Shown piece by piece: positions 35,101 through 45,419 of a DNA stretch of 64,000 bases. Within the stretch, counting starts at the first letter, position 1. Each line of letters opens with the position of its first letter. The position numbers and the translations under genes are program-made. This DNA is from Canna indica (Eukaryota > Streptophyta > Magnoliopsida > Zingiberales > Cannaceae). The notes below the pieces were generated by a model, which was not told where the DNA came from, did no database searches, and saw only the letters and a program-made list of their open reading frames with translations. The stretch lies in assembly GCA_034359265.1 (NCBI GenBank), contig CP136891.1:13530501-13594500 (forward strand). The letters run 5' to 3'.

Positions 35101-36415
35101 GGAGATGGGTTGCATGTGGCAACAGGATCTTACAGGTATATCTTAACAGTGCTTCATTTATAATATGTTTTAATTGCTACTTTGGTGTTCATTAATACCC
35201 AACTATTAATTCCATTGCAGCAATCTTTTTCGCGTATTTGGCTGTATTCCTGGAAGCAATGAAGCAACAACTTTGGAAGCCAGTAAAAATCCAATGAGGT
35301 ATGTTAGCTATGGAATATTGGATATTTTTGTCATATTGGTCACATTAGATTTATAAAATAGTTGAGAAATTTTGTGGTGTGGGAACTGTTGATTAAGAAC
35401 ATGAGTGAAATTTGTTAAAATACATGTTTAACGTCACACTAGTGTTTACTGTAGAAAATACTTTAACCATCAATGACAAAGGTTTGTGGCTTAGGTTTTG
35501 CAATCCGTTACATCTTCAGGGTTTATTAATCTAAATTATTTTCTATAAGAGGATGGTATGTTAGACTGTTAGTGCTGTTGCCACAATATCCAGAAAGGTG
35601 TGGAAAGGTTATAAAGCAGCACATTGTATGCTGATTGGGCCTCAGAGCCTCATGATGTTATTAGGTTATCCGAGTTGGAGCTTCATGGAATAACACTGAA
35701 AGATCTCAATGATAACATAAGCAAGGTCTCTGTGATGCCTCAGTACTGATAGAACTGATAGAGCAGATAGTAGGTAGCAACTTAGTGGACTCAGTGCAAG
35801 AATGAAATCGAAGGCCTAGGGTTTTTGTGCTAAAGATTTTTCATCCCCCAGGCTTATGGCTAAGAGCTCAGGGGCTGATGGTGCATTCAACGCATTCAAC
35901 TTTCATAGTTGTGGTTTACCCCATAAAAGTTAGTGCATCAGACATTGTTACTAAGAGAAGGGCAGATGGGTGTTTGCATCCTTGCTCTAATTTGTTTAGC
36001 CGTTAACATCATCTAAAATTATGTCAATGCAGTCTCTCTTGCTATCTTTGTGTTTTCAAAGCAATAATAGGCTGTATAGCTGATTGACTTTTTTGTGGTA
36101 AATCACAGGAGGCAAGTGCAAACCACCACCAGGCCTTCAAGATCGTTAAGCAGCTTGGCGCGTGTTGTAAGAAGAGGTCAGTGATCACAAACTAGGATTT
36201 CTTTTCCTCTTTTAGATCATTGAAGATATTCGAAGTACAATTTTCTGCTTGTCTCATGCTTAAGACGAATTGCTGCAGGACCAGAAAGCCCAGGAGTTGA
36301 TGCTAATGGAAGTTTTTATGATTTCACAACAAAATTACTCCATTTGGCATGGCACCCAACTGAAAATTTTATTGCCTGCGCTGCTATGAACAGTTTGTAC
36401 ATGTACTATGCATGA
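20157..36415 (+). CDS. PP2A 55-kDa regulatory B subunit (B55 family, WD40)
   Basis: Regulatory subunit that targets the PP2A core enzyme to substrates; a seven-blade WD40 propeller in cytosol and nucleus. Fourteen exons assigned by GT/AG and frame: 20157-20277, 21837-21940, 22048-22146, 22245-22364, 23659-23862, 24176-24267, 25642-25760, 33154-33277, 33422-33545, 34853-34921, 35044-35135, 35221-35298, 36109-36176 and 36279-36415. They total 516 residues without an internal stop. Recognisable B55 blocks are [10 protein letters not shown] at the start, [94 protein letters not shown] and YEYLRPK-like [20 protein letters not shown], ending at YMYYA. Exon 5 encodes the poorly conserved Ser-rich plant insertion between blades. 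Length and ending are normal for plant B55 proteins. Introns 6 and 7 hold transposons, intron 7 being 7.4 kb; all splice borders look intact. Confidence 0.95.
22789..22874. repeat. Tandem duplication in PP2A B55 intron 4
   Basis: Two adjacent copies of a unit of about 43 bases containing TCCTTTAAGACTCGAAGTT and CTTGCAGTGTTTT. Because each copy carries TTGCAG, it creates two pseudo-acceptor sites about 0.8 kb before the true exon 5 acceptor. Confidence 0.75.
24500..25237. mobile_element. hAT-like element, 738 bp, in PP2A B55 intron 6
   Basis: Terminal inverted repeats CAATGTTTTGAAAATC and, reversed from the right end, CAATGTTTTAAAAATC. A perfect 8-bp target duplication TTCCTTGG lies at 24492-24499 and 25238-25245. 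Subterminal regions are rich in ATGCGG/CCGCAT-like words in both orientations. No transposase; non-autonomous. It contains the TRIM at 24682-24969. Confidence 0.88.
24682..24969 (+). mobile_element. TRIM retrotransposon nested in the hAT-like element
   Basis: Two direct terminal repeats of about 88 and 84 bases (24682-24769 and 24886-24969) share ATAAATGCAT, CTCTTTCCTA and CATCCAATCAAATTTAACA. Directly after the first repeat is TGGTATC, the beginning of the initiator-Met tRNA primer site. A purine-rich tract GTGAGGGAGAG immediately precedes the second repeat. Flanking 5-mers TGTCT and TATCT differ at one base. The internal part is only about 116 bases and non-coding. These are the defining parts of a terminal-repeat retrotransposon in miniature. 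Confidence 0.78.
25834..26482 (+). repeat. 5' LTR of the Ty3 element
   Basis: Begins TGTTAGGGACCC and ends GTCTGTGACA, two bases before the primer site. It matches the 3' LTR over its full length except for scattered substitutions and a 7-bp longer CACCGCCC-type repeat near 26059. Confidence 0.93.
26485..26496 (+). other. Primer binding site (initiator-Met tRNA) of the Ty3 element
   Basis: TGGTATCAGAGC, complementary to the 3' end of the plant initiator methionine tRNA, two bases after the 5' LTR. Confidence 0.92.
26626..27756 (+). pseudogene. gag of the Ty3 element, interrupted by in-frame stops
   Basis: One frame from the ATG at 26626 encodes an N-terminal coiled-coil region, the capsid-like retrotransposon gag domain ([35 protein letters not shown]) and a zinc knuckle [13 protein letters not shown]. 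The frame is broken by TAG at 26998-27000, TGA at 27241-27243 (where the family usually has Trp) and TGA at 27754-27756 just after the knuckle. The same frame then runs on to TAA at 27895. Stops of the TGG-to-TGA type fit C-to-T decay of methylated DNA on the opposite strand; that is inference. Confidence 0.88.
27851..31360 (+). pseudogene. pol of the Ty3 element (protease, RT, RNase H, integrase, chromodomain)
   Basis: Two in-frame segments, 27851-29389 and 29438-31360, are separated by a TGA at 29387-29389. In order: protease with DSGATH near 28037; reverse transcriptase with [11 protein letters not shown] and a catalytic block reading NLDD (29050-29061) where the family has YLDD; RNase H with [11 protein letters not shown] near 29490; integrase with zinc-binding H and CLICQQ residues near 30080-30195, a DFI...D core and [10 protein letters not shown] near 30550; and a C-terminal chromodomain with [16 protein letters not shown] near 31235. 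The gag frame passes to this frame around a run of seven G at 27886-27892. The stop and the Tyr-to-Asn change at the catalytic block argue against present activity. Confidence 0.9.
31372..32013 (+). repeat. 3' LTR of the Ty3 element
   Basis: Preceded by the polypurine tract at 31361-31371. Ends GTCCGTGACA, then resumes intron 7 sequence with GTAGGGTC. Confidence 0.93.
33918..34520. repeat. GTACC-rich repeat, probable MITE remnant, in PP2A B55 intron 9
   Basis: A stretch dense in GGTACGG / CCGTACC / GGTATGTAC words, more GC-rich than the surrounding intron. The border words CTTGTACTCGTACCG (left) and CGGTACAGTACAG (right) are roughly inverted, suggesting a decayed transposon. A 38-base unit with GGGTAAATACATATCATACC is tandemly duplicated at about 34440-34505. 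No clean target duplication was seen. Confidence 0.45.
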
Positions 36416-38255
36416 AGATGACACTGGAGGAAGGTCTTCTTTTGCAATTATTTAGTTTTGGTTTGCTTCTGAAGGCTGTTATCACATACAATGTGCAAGT
36501 GCAGGAGGATGTGTAGGTGACTTTTCACACGTTTGTATCAGGGCCAGAAAACGATCCTATGCAAATTCACGTATCATCTGCTATATCAGCAGCTTCTTCA
36601 GAGTAATTTTTACTCAGAAGATTGTAAATCTTTTCTTTCATGGCCTATTTTGAGGTCCCAAGTGATTGAAGTTCACTAGCAACATATAGAAGGCAATTAC
36701 TTATCCGACGGTATCGAAGAGCTATGCAGGATCTGTTACGGAAGCACAATAGTACTCTTATCAGGACTCTTAGGTCAAAGCTAGTGAAAGTTCTTAACAT
36801 GATTACACATCAGATCTGAACGTCCTTGTCACCCTTACTCTTCCATCTATGTTGTACACTGAGATGGCTTAGCTTCTTGATCTTTGGATCATAATTATCT
36901 TTGCAGTTTAGGAATTGCTTAGATTACTCAGCGTCAGAATTGATTGATATTTGTTTTGTTTGAGCTGCCAAATAAGTGGGCTTGATGCCTTTTTTGTATG
37001 TTATCTTGTATGCTGATTTAGGTCTAGTTTCATGCCCCTGGGTAATGACTCTTTCCTATATTCTTTTGAAACCATAAGTGGCAACCATATCAGTAGTGTC
37101 AGAACATTTATGTCAATTGTTAGCTAGGCTACGAAGTGATTTTTTTTTTTTGGTTTTGCAAATGTAATTTACCTTTCATGGAAGTGTTAGTATATTGTTT
37201 CGAGTCTTAGATTCTACATTGAAAATGGTTTGATCTACAAAAGTATGTAAACTGCATTTGTTACTTGGTATTTTAGCTCTAAAATTTTGGATTACATGGT
37301 ATTACGTTAAGACATCCAAATAGATTAACAATTTTAATTACTTGGCTATGAAAAATCGTTTGGCATTTGAACTTTTTTGATTTATTAACAAATTTATTAT
37401 TTGTTATTCTTTTAAGAGTTGAAAGGGGAGTAGCTCTTGGATGTTAAATATTCAACTTGTTTGATTTTTTTGGCTTAATTATGTTTTTTATTCTTCAAAA
37501 TATCATATTTTTATCATTTGGTCTTTTTTTTTTTTTTTTTAAATTTTCGTTTAATTCCTTCGTTAACTTTTAATGTTAAGTGCCAACATGATAATTTTGA
37601 TATGAATCAAAGACAAAATAAGGGATCGAACGAAAAAAAAGGAGATATTTTAAAGGACTAAAATTATATATTTTAGGTTAAAGTATACATTTTTTGCATA
37701 TAGACTTTTAAAATATTTTATTTTTTACTTTTGGTCATTTATTTTATTTTTTTAATTCATGTCAGTATTATTATATTGGTATTTAACATCAGTTAACGGA
37801 GAGATCAAGCGAAAATGAAAATAATTTTTGAGGAATTAAATATTTGTTTTTTAAAAAGGAGGGATAAACGAAAAAAATATAATATTTTAAAGGATCAAAT
37901 ATATAATTAAGCTGATTTTTTTTCTCCCACTAGAATATTAAAAAATATTCAACCATAAGCAGATGGTCAGATAGGACTTCTCAAAATTTTGGTAAAAAAT
38001 AACTTAGACTTCTAGCTTCCCTTATTTTCCCTTCAAATTTCTTCACCCTAATGCTATTGTTTTCTCATTCCTAATTTAAAAAAAGGAGCTTGTTTTCATC
38101 TCCATATGCCGCAGGCTGATATATAAACATCTGATGTCAACAAGTTTTGTCATGAACAAAGAAGGCAAACAAGTATACATCAACGAAGCCTTCTTCCACA
38201 ACCACCATCATCTCATCGTCGTCATCATCAATCTTCCTCGGCAGATGAAGCTTCC
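36416..38255. other. Convergent intergenic region between PP2A B55 and PP2C genes
   Basis: The left part to about 37030 should be the 3' untranslated region of the PP2A gene, and the last bases before 38256 that of the PP2C gene. In between is AT-rich sequence with one MULE-type MITE (37472-37912). No other gene recognised. Confidence 0.5.
37472..37912. mobile_element. MULE-like MITE, 441 bp, with long inverted arms
   Basis: The left end GGCTTAATTATG and the right end reversed GCTTAATTATAT extend into arms of at least 40 bases with recognisable inverted similarity (AAAATATCATATTTTT against AAAATATTATATTTTT). The direct repeat TGATTTTTT(T) lies immediately outside both ends, a 9-10 bp target duplication as for Mutator-like elements, though it is low-complexity. 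No coding capacity. Confidence 0.65.
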
Positions 38256-40034
38256 CTAAAAGAACAAGCAAGCAGCAGAACAATCATCCACCCTGGATGC
38301 AGGGAACTTGAATCTCCAAGCTCGAACTGCTGCTTCCACCACTGCTCTCGACGCATCCCGCTTGTTCCTGATCGACGACACGATCGACACAACCTTGTCA
38401 TTGTTCAGCACATCCCACACCTTCAATCACTCAAATCAAAACCAAGAACAAACACTTCATCAACAAAACTTTGAAATCTTAATTCCTACACGTACGTCTT
38501 TTAAACCTTCCATTGATGTACTTTACCCCATCAGTCGCCAAAACTACGAACTGATCTCTGTTCGTGAGACGATGATACACGACTTGTGGAATGGAGATGA
38601 CGCCATAATTCTTAAGCTCGAAGTCCCCAAAAGCCCTCGCCATGGCGAGCCCCGGGTAGTCGTCGTTGGGCAACCATACTCGCTGCACTTGGGGCTCGTC
38701 CTTGCGTGCAAACACCCTGCCATTGTTCTTCCTTATCCGCTCCGCTTCTTCTGCGGGGAAGACATCAAAATTGCAATATCAACAACGTGCTGAAACTTCA
38801 GTTCATATTCAAGCTACCAAATTTGGGTAGAGATTTGTTCTTGTACGTGGTACATTAGGCTTGAAATCAGTCGTAAGTTGAACAGCTTCAAGGCGACCTT
38901 CCTCGGACACGGTTCCCAACACTGCCCTGGAGTCTCCAAGGTTGGCAATGATCAAATTCTTCCCCTTTTGTCAAAGCAAATGCAATTCAATCTTTAGCCG
39001 AGAAGTGCGAAATCGCATGAAGCGAAGAATTAACACGCGGAAGCTTACTTGTTTGATGATTGATACTGCGGTGCTTCCACTGTAGGAGCAGTCGAGATCG
39101 GGGTGGTGCTTGAGCTCGTTGTCCATGGCTCTGAAGGCGTTGATGCAAGCCTCCTTCCACTCGTCGAACATGTCGGGCGAGGCGTCGGAGAAATCCTCGC
39201 CGTCGACGGAGCTGGCGTCGATGCCGTCGGTGAAGTTAAGGTCTTCGTTGTCGAGTAGGAGGGCGTTGTGTTGGCTGAGAAGCAGCGCAGGAAGGTACTC
39301 TCTGACCAACCTGCTTACTATGTGGCCACTCCTTCCATGCCCATCAAATACGCCAATGAAGACTCCCTCCTCCATTCCATAATCCTAAATAAAAGCAACA
39401 GGAAATCAATTTAACTTCATCTATATGATTTTTGATTATTTAAGTAGTTGATTTCTAGAATTCAGTCAGGATTCCTTGGAGCTTTAACTGATCAAGTAGA
39501 CTGGAAGACCTCAATTAGAGATCATCATAGGGAACAAACAAAGTCCTTTATTCTTTTCCTATTAGCAGAATCTATTTTTCACTTATTCTAACAAAATTCC
39601 AGAAGACCTCAATTCATGTTGATTTAGAGATCATCTTCATCAATAACTATATGCAGTATGGTTTTTCTCAGTGTTGGTAGATTTGACATGACTTCATTCA
39701 ATCTGAAACAAACTTTCACTGCAAATTATACATATAATGAATGAACTCTGAATATGAATCAGTAAAATGATCCAAATAATGACGTTCAACATCCAGAGAA
39801 TTCACAAGAAATTTGATGTAGTATGGATAAGAACAAGAAGAGCATGATGAGGTTACATACCTTGCAGAGGATTGCAGAATCCTGGTTGAGACCTTTCTTC
39901 CCTTGCAGAGAATAGAGGCAAGCAAGCCTTTTCATGATTCTCTTGTCCGGACTTGGACCGTCATCATCATCTTCCAGAACATAGACGAAATTCTCATCAA
40001 AATCCAGTGATGCAGAAGAGGAGCAGATCCCCAT
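38256..40034 (-). CDS. Protein phosphatase 2C (PPM family, clade E-like)
   Basis: Mg/Mn-dependent Ser/Thr phosphatase. Five exons on the minus strand: 40034-39861, 39384-39049, 38964-38847, 38750-38527 and 38420-38256, in frame for 338 residues. PP2C motifs in order: GLNQDSAI near residue 50, GVFDGHGRSGH near 67 with metal-binding Asp/Gly, STAVSIIKQGKNLIIANLGD joined across introns 2-3, RVWLPNDDYPGLAMARAFGD, FVVLATDGVWDVL and the terminal metal-binding VDDCSAACLF. All key residues are present. The start chosen, MGICSSS, gives Gly2/Cys4, a possible myristoylation/palmitoylation site for membrane attachment (inference). An in-frame ATG also exists 69 bases upstream at 40103. Convergent with the PP2A B55 gene. 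Length is a little short for clade E because the C-terminal tail is brief. Confidence 0.93.
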
Positions 40035-40850
40035 AAAAACTCCCAAATGCCCTCTGAAGAAACTTGGGTGAACCACTACCTCATCACCTTCAAAGGATAT
40101 CAAGTACCCTTTTTATATCATTTCTGACAGAAGAATATGCTATGAAGAAGAGGAAGAAGAAGAATATGATTGGAGGTTGCATGTGAGGCACACATCATTT
40201 GCCTGAGTCAAAACCCATCTGCTAATAATTGAGCATTAAAAATTGATTTCTGCTATGTCCCTAGTAGAGGGCAAAAGCAAAAAAACACCAAGTTAGGGAT
40301 TGACAAGTGTCTTAATACAAAGTTCTGTTCTTAACATATGAAAGGAATTTAATGCAAATGGTTTTGTGGGTCAACTTCAACAAGGTTTTGTCCCAATGTG
40401 TGCCTTTGTATGAAACTTCTGTTTGGAAGCATCAGGTTCATATTTTTGGAGAAAAAGAAGAAAATAAAGTGAGCATGATTTATTTTTAAACAAAATTTGG
40501 ATTAAAAATATTTTTTTTCATCTCATAAGACTAGAATATCATATCATCAATCTTTGCTTAAGCATCTTGCACAATTATCTTGATAGCAATAAACTATACT
40601 GGAGATTCTCAAAGCGAACTTGATGATTATGACCATGATTAAAGGAGGGTAAAATTACCCCCTTATAATTTAACTTACTACTTTATTCGTGTTTGGTACA
40701 TATATATTTTACTTCCTTAGAGCCTGTTTAGTTTTTTTTAACAAATATAGATATCTATCTTTATATTGAAACCACAAAGGTTTATATACATAGGCTCCAC
40801 GAGAACAAAAGCAATGCAGAAAGAGGGGGTTCATATACATAGTTTCCTTA
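40035..40850. other. Upstream region of the PP2C gene
   Basis: Leader and promoter side of the PP2C gene, AT-rich. A first GAGCCTGTTTAG word at about 40721 resembles the head of a Tourist-type MITE. No gene recognised. Confidence 0.45.
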
Positions 40851-41010
40851 GAGCCTGTTGGGTTGGATGAAATAAAATACACACGACACATTTAAGGAAA
40901 AAAATAGCTATTCCTAGTGGTGAGCGGGGCTGGATATCTTGTATTTTTTATGATACCTGAATCCTATCCAGTTGGAATCTATAATCGAACCCTACACGGA
41001 ACCTGTGGTG

Positions 41011-41130
41011 TAGTACAAGTTTCGGATACCGTGTTGTAACATGTTTATTTACAGGTTTTAGGGTACAGGTTTCAGGTACCCTGTTGGAACATGTTCATTT
41101 ACAGGTTCCATGACATAGGTTTCGGGTACC
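41011..41130. repeat. 50-bp tandem repeat, 2.4 copies
   Basis: Unit with ACAGGTTTCAGGTACC, GTTGGAACATGTT and CATTTACAGGTT repeated at a 50-base period. It sits in a stretch (about 40915-41230) of GGTACC/ACCCGAA-rich sequence that looks like a decayed hAT-type MITE. Confidence 0.7.
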
Positions 41131-41809
41131 GATTTTGATTCTGGGTACCCGATGTGTTGGACCTGTAATCGGAATCGATTTTAACCGCGGTTCCTTAATT
41201 TTTGTCCTGGACCCTAGCTACCCGAATTTAATATATACTTGAATTTTACTATGTAATATTATATTATTTTAATATTGTGATATACTTGAATTATTTTATT
41301 TTAATTTAATTTATTGTATGTTATATGATTATTATATAGTCTAATATATCATATCAATTTTAATATACCATCATATATGATATTATTATAAAATAATGTA
41401 TGATATTATTATAACATAACTAGTTTAATTACTCGCGCGATGTACGATGATCTTAATTCATATTAAATCTAATAATTTTGTTATTAATATATATTAAAAT
41501 TATGTAGAAATAAAAAAATAATAAAAAAATATTTTTTTTAGAAATTACGGAAAGCTTCTTGGTATACAATAGTTGTAATTTCTTTTTCAATATGATTTTC
41601 TGAATTATAAATCAATATGGATTTGATCCAACAAACTCCCTCTAGAATTTGATAAGCACGTGTTATTTGAGCTCAAAAATATTGTTAACTCTTTTTTATT
41701 TAGAGATACCATGTAGTTATTAATCGTTTCAATCATATTTAGAGTGAGAGCTAATATAGCTATATGTTGCAAATATTGACATTTGTTATAAGTTCAAGAT
41801 AAATTGGAT

Positions 41810-43960
41810 AAACAATTACAGCAATATGGCCATGCTTGCATCCAAAATCAAGTTACCATCTGGAATTCGGACTACCCCATAACCATCACCAAGATCACCT
41901 ATCTTTTCATCACCAATCGACAATATCCAACCCGAAAAACTTTTCAAACCATCTGTATTGTCATCAGAGTTGTTTATAGTGAGACACATATTTTTCGTTA
42001 GCTCCAAAACTTCACAGTCGTCCCATAAGTAAGACGAATTAAATGTAGCATTGACAATATTTTGTCTGCTTTCCTTAGGAATGACAGATAAAATTTATCT
42101 GAAGTCTCCCCATATACTACAGTCTTACCTCTAAAAGAATTATTATTGTTGTTTGGATTTTTGAAACGCATAACATCACAGAATGTTCTATCAAGTGCTT
42201 TAAAATAATATCTAAAATTAATAGAATCTGACTATTAGATTTGTATTTAATGAAATTTAATAAATATATAAATTAAACAGATAACTGCATAATACCTATT
42301 CATCATTGGAGTTTTATCCCAAATAATTAAACTTGTTCTGACCAATAAATCAGTATGTTATCCTACTGGACGCAACTATTAAAATAATTTTACCTTTGGA
42401 CCGAAGTGCATATGCAAGAGTTACCAAATAAATATCTTTCTGATTCCACCATATTCGTAAACAAAAAAAGACCTTTTTTTTTCTTTTAACATAAACATGT
42501 CTATGTTCCGAAGTTAGGTGTTTAACTTCTTCTTTATTTTCCTATGTCAATCTCCTCTGATTGTAGCGCGACTCCCCAGCAATTAAGCGATTGTTAATGT
42601 TTGTAGATGCTCTTAGAAGATGATTTTGGCATCGTAGGAAAGTCATTTAAACTCTTGCCACATGCTCGTAGAATTAAATCAATTTTCTTCAAACAATCAT
42701 CTTTGAGTTCATAATCAGTAATGACAACATCTGAAATAAAAAAATATATAAATTTAATATATTAATTGGTAAGAAAAAATAATATATCATGAAACATACT
42801 AATCATAATATATATATAACAGAGATATAGCTTTCGTACCTTCTGTTGTAATACTTGCTTTATCAAATAAGGTAGGACTTCGATCAGTTAATAATTTTCA
42901 AGTATCCTCCCAAACGAATTTTAGTCTAGACATCGAGTTTGATAATAATAATGTAGCAAACAATTTTCTAAGAGAAAAATATGATTCTCGTGCACTTGCT
43001 TTTTTAATTGTATCTACATAATTTTTGTTATCGTCAATCAACCCTAAAGTATAGCATGTATATGTGAAAGTTGGGTAAACTTTACCATTGCCAGTTTTAA
43101 TATCCTCGAAAGATGTGGACCCCTGATCACGTTCAATAAAATTCTCAAATAGTATAACTCACTAATTCCTGAGGGAACAAATTAAGAATATTCTTCCTAT
43201 CGAAAATTATCTTGTCTCTTTTCGAGTCCAACGTCTAATGTCTTATTTTCATGCAAACAACAAAGAAAATTCAACACATGTTAAGCTTATTATCTTTGAG
43301 AAATATTTGTTAGCTTCGAACCAAGCTAAAAATTGAGATTCATTAATTGTAGGTCGATTTCCCACTTCAGATATTGGATCGTCATCATTGAAAACTATAG
43401 TGTGTTTATTTGGAAAATGTAACGACAATCGTTGCATAGATGGATATTTGTAATGAATGTCAAAATTGAAAATTCTCTAGATCACTTCATATGGTGAGAT
43501 ATACCTACAATCATAAAATATTTTGATCTCATCAATATGAGCTTGTATTTCAGACTGTGATGATGAGTCAACAAATGTGGCAGTGACACGATCATGACAT
43601 TTATTCACATATTTGAAAAGATATTTAATTGATCTCGATTTGTTGCATCATTTGTCATTAATGTGTGCACCATATTTCAACAACATGTATCTATTATGAG
43701 GGACAACAAAATAGTTGTCCAAATCAATCTTTCGATTTTTAATTGTTCAGTCATTATCTCTTCTTTCTATAAACTGGATATCCACCCCTCGATGATACCT
43801 ATCAACAAACTTATTTGGAAAATGTTGTATACATATACCATCTTCCACGCAATGAGAATTTTTTTGCGCAGTACCACATGGGCCATGCATCATTAAATCC
43901 ATGACCGATTCATAGCAATGAGGATCAGTCGATTTCAAAGAGACACTCGCTGACCCTTTT
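41810..43960 (-). pseudogene. Helitron helicase pseudogene
   Basis: Degenerate PIF1-like helicase of the Helitron above, in several frames. The longest intact pieces are 43938-43747, 43437-43249 and 42007-41816. Order and spacing follow the intact family, with an internal loss between about 43240 and 42360. The Walker A block was not found intact. Confidence 0.75.
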
Positions 43961-43999
43961 GATGGTTTTTAAATTTTTTTTTTTTCTTCTCCAGATTCT

Positions 44000-45400
44000 T
44001 CTAGGACCGCCCTTGGTATGCTACCACTCCACTTTCAATGCTATTTGAAATTTGTATGAGAGAATTTAAAGAAATAGGATATATGAAGATAGATATAGAG
44101 TCAAAGAGACGAGATATTGGAATTTGATCTACTGCATCTTCACATATATATTGTGTATATATTAACAAATATTTAACTAAAATTTAAAATAAATTAAACA
44201 ATACAATAAATAGATAAATAATTAATTATTTCGTATTTTTATAAAATAATAATTTTATGACAGTTTAATAATATTTTCATAAGATATATGTTATCTATGA
44301 TATATATAGGTAATATCTTGTATATTTTTTAGAGGTCTGAGATTCAAATCTTAGTATGATCATCTATTGTGACTCTCTATCTTTGTGTGTGTATATATAT
44401 AATCATATTTCTTACTTTTCATATTTTGATGAAATAATATTTTTATGATATTTTAATAATATTTTTTAAAATAAATTTGTTTGATAATTTGTCAGTATTT
44501 TCTAAGATATATCATGTAGACATTAAAAATAATAAAATAAAATATTACACATTTTAATAAATCTAATAAAGAGAAACACGATTAATTTATTTGTATTTTC
44601 TATAAAATAACATATTTCTAAAATAATTTAATCATGTCATCATAAGATATATTATGAATAAGGAGAAACTAAAATATATTCAGGTTTGATGGTGTATACC
44701 AATAAATTTTTCGCAATTAAATCATTCTTATTTTTATAAAATAATATATTTCTAAATCAAATCTAATTTTGATATAAAAAATACAACATAAATAAATAAT
44801 ATTATAAATTTAATTTTATAATAAATCTAATTTTTTATGCTTAGTTGTTATATGATTAGTTGAGAATTTATTTTTTATGATTAATATATGTTTTAAGTAT
44901 TTGTTACTATATGTAATCATATTTTGATAAAATAATATTTTTATCATAATTTATTAAAAAGTTACTATATGTACGCAATTTACTAGACTAAATATTACTA
45001 TATGTAATCATATCAAAATAAAATAATATTTTTATCAGCTTTATTAATTGCTCCCTATCGTTGTTTCTTAAATTTTAATCTCTTTTTTGATATTTAATTT
45101 TTAAACAATGTACTCTTAATCAGTTCTGCTGCTATTTTTGAATTTATTATTATTATTTTTGAAAAAAAGAATTTCTCCCTTTTAATTAAATACCTTTTTT
45201 TTCCTCTCCTCTAATTAAATGTGATTTAATTAAATATCATCATCTCTCTACTTAAGAAAATATATGAGCTTGTTACTAATGCACTATTTAATGTTTTTGT
45301 ATTACTAAATATGAAGAGTACAAATTGTCAGTTGGCATAGTTCTTATCATGACACTTGACATGATAAGAAGGTTATAGTGCTTTCTTTTATATATATATA
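44000..45400. other. Non-coding AT-rich part of the Helitron
   Basis: Very AT-rich sequence with repeated TATCATAAGATATAT and AATAATATTTTTATGAT words, presumably the decayed 5' half of the Helitron. No gene seen. Confidence 0.5.
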
Positions 45401-45419
45401 GATAGATATATATGTTTAA

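Larger units (their letters stand above)
41420..45402 (-). mobile_element. Decayed Helitron with helicase remnants, about 4.0 kb
   Basis: On the minus strand the element ends with a short hairpin (TCGTAC ATC GCGCGA, one mismatch and one G-T pair), an AT-rich spacer and CTAG at 41423-41420, followed by T: the usual Helitron 3' end. The 5' end fits TC after A at 45402 (or 45406), reading TCTATATATATATAAAAG. Inside are fragments of the Helitron PIF1-type helicase in correct order: HGPCGTAQKNSHC near 43880, RPTINESQFLAWFEANK near 43340, LLVRTSLIIWDKTPMMNR near 42330, then FKALDRTF, SSYLWDDCEVLELTKNMCL and IPDGNLILDASM near 41830. Frameshifts and stops interrupt it throughout, and no replication-initiator (HUH) motif was seen. 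Confidence 0.78.

Noticed and set aside
38308..38793. 161-codon plus-strand frame over the PP2C gene
   Set aside because: It is antisense to PP2C exons 4 and 5, which are supported by motifs and splice sites.
40032..40103. Upstream in-frame ATG giving a 23-residue longer PP2C
   Set aside because: The downstream start gives the MGxC N-terminus typical of related phosphatases, and the extension has no recognisable content.
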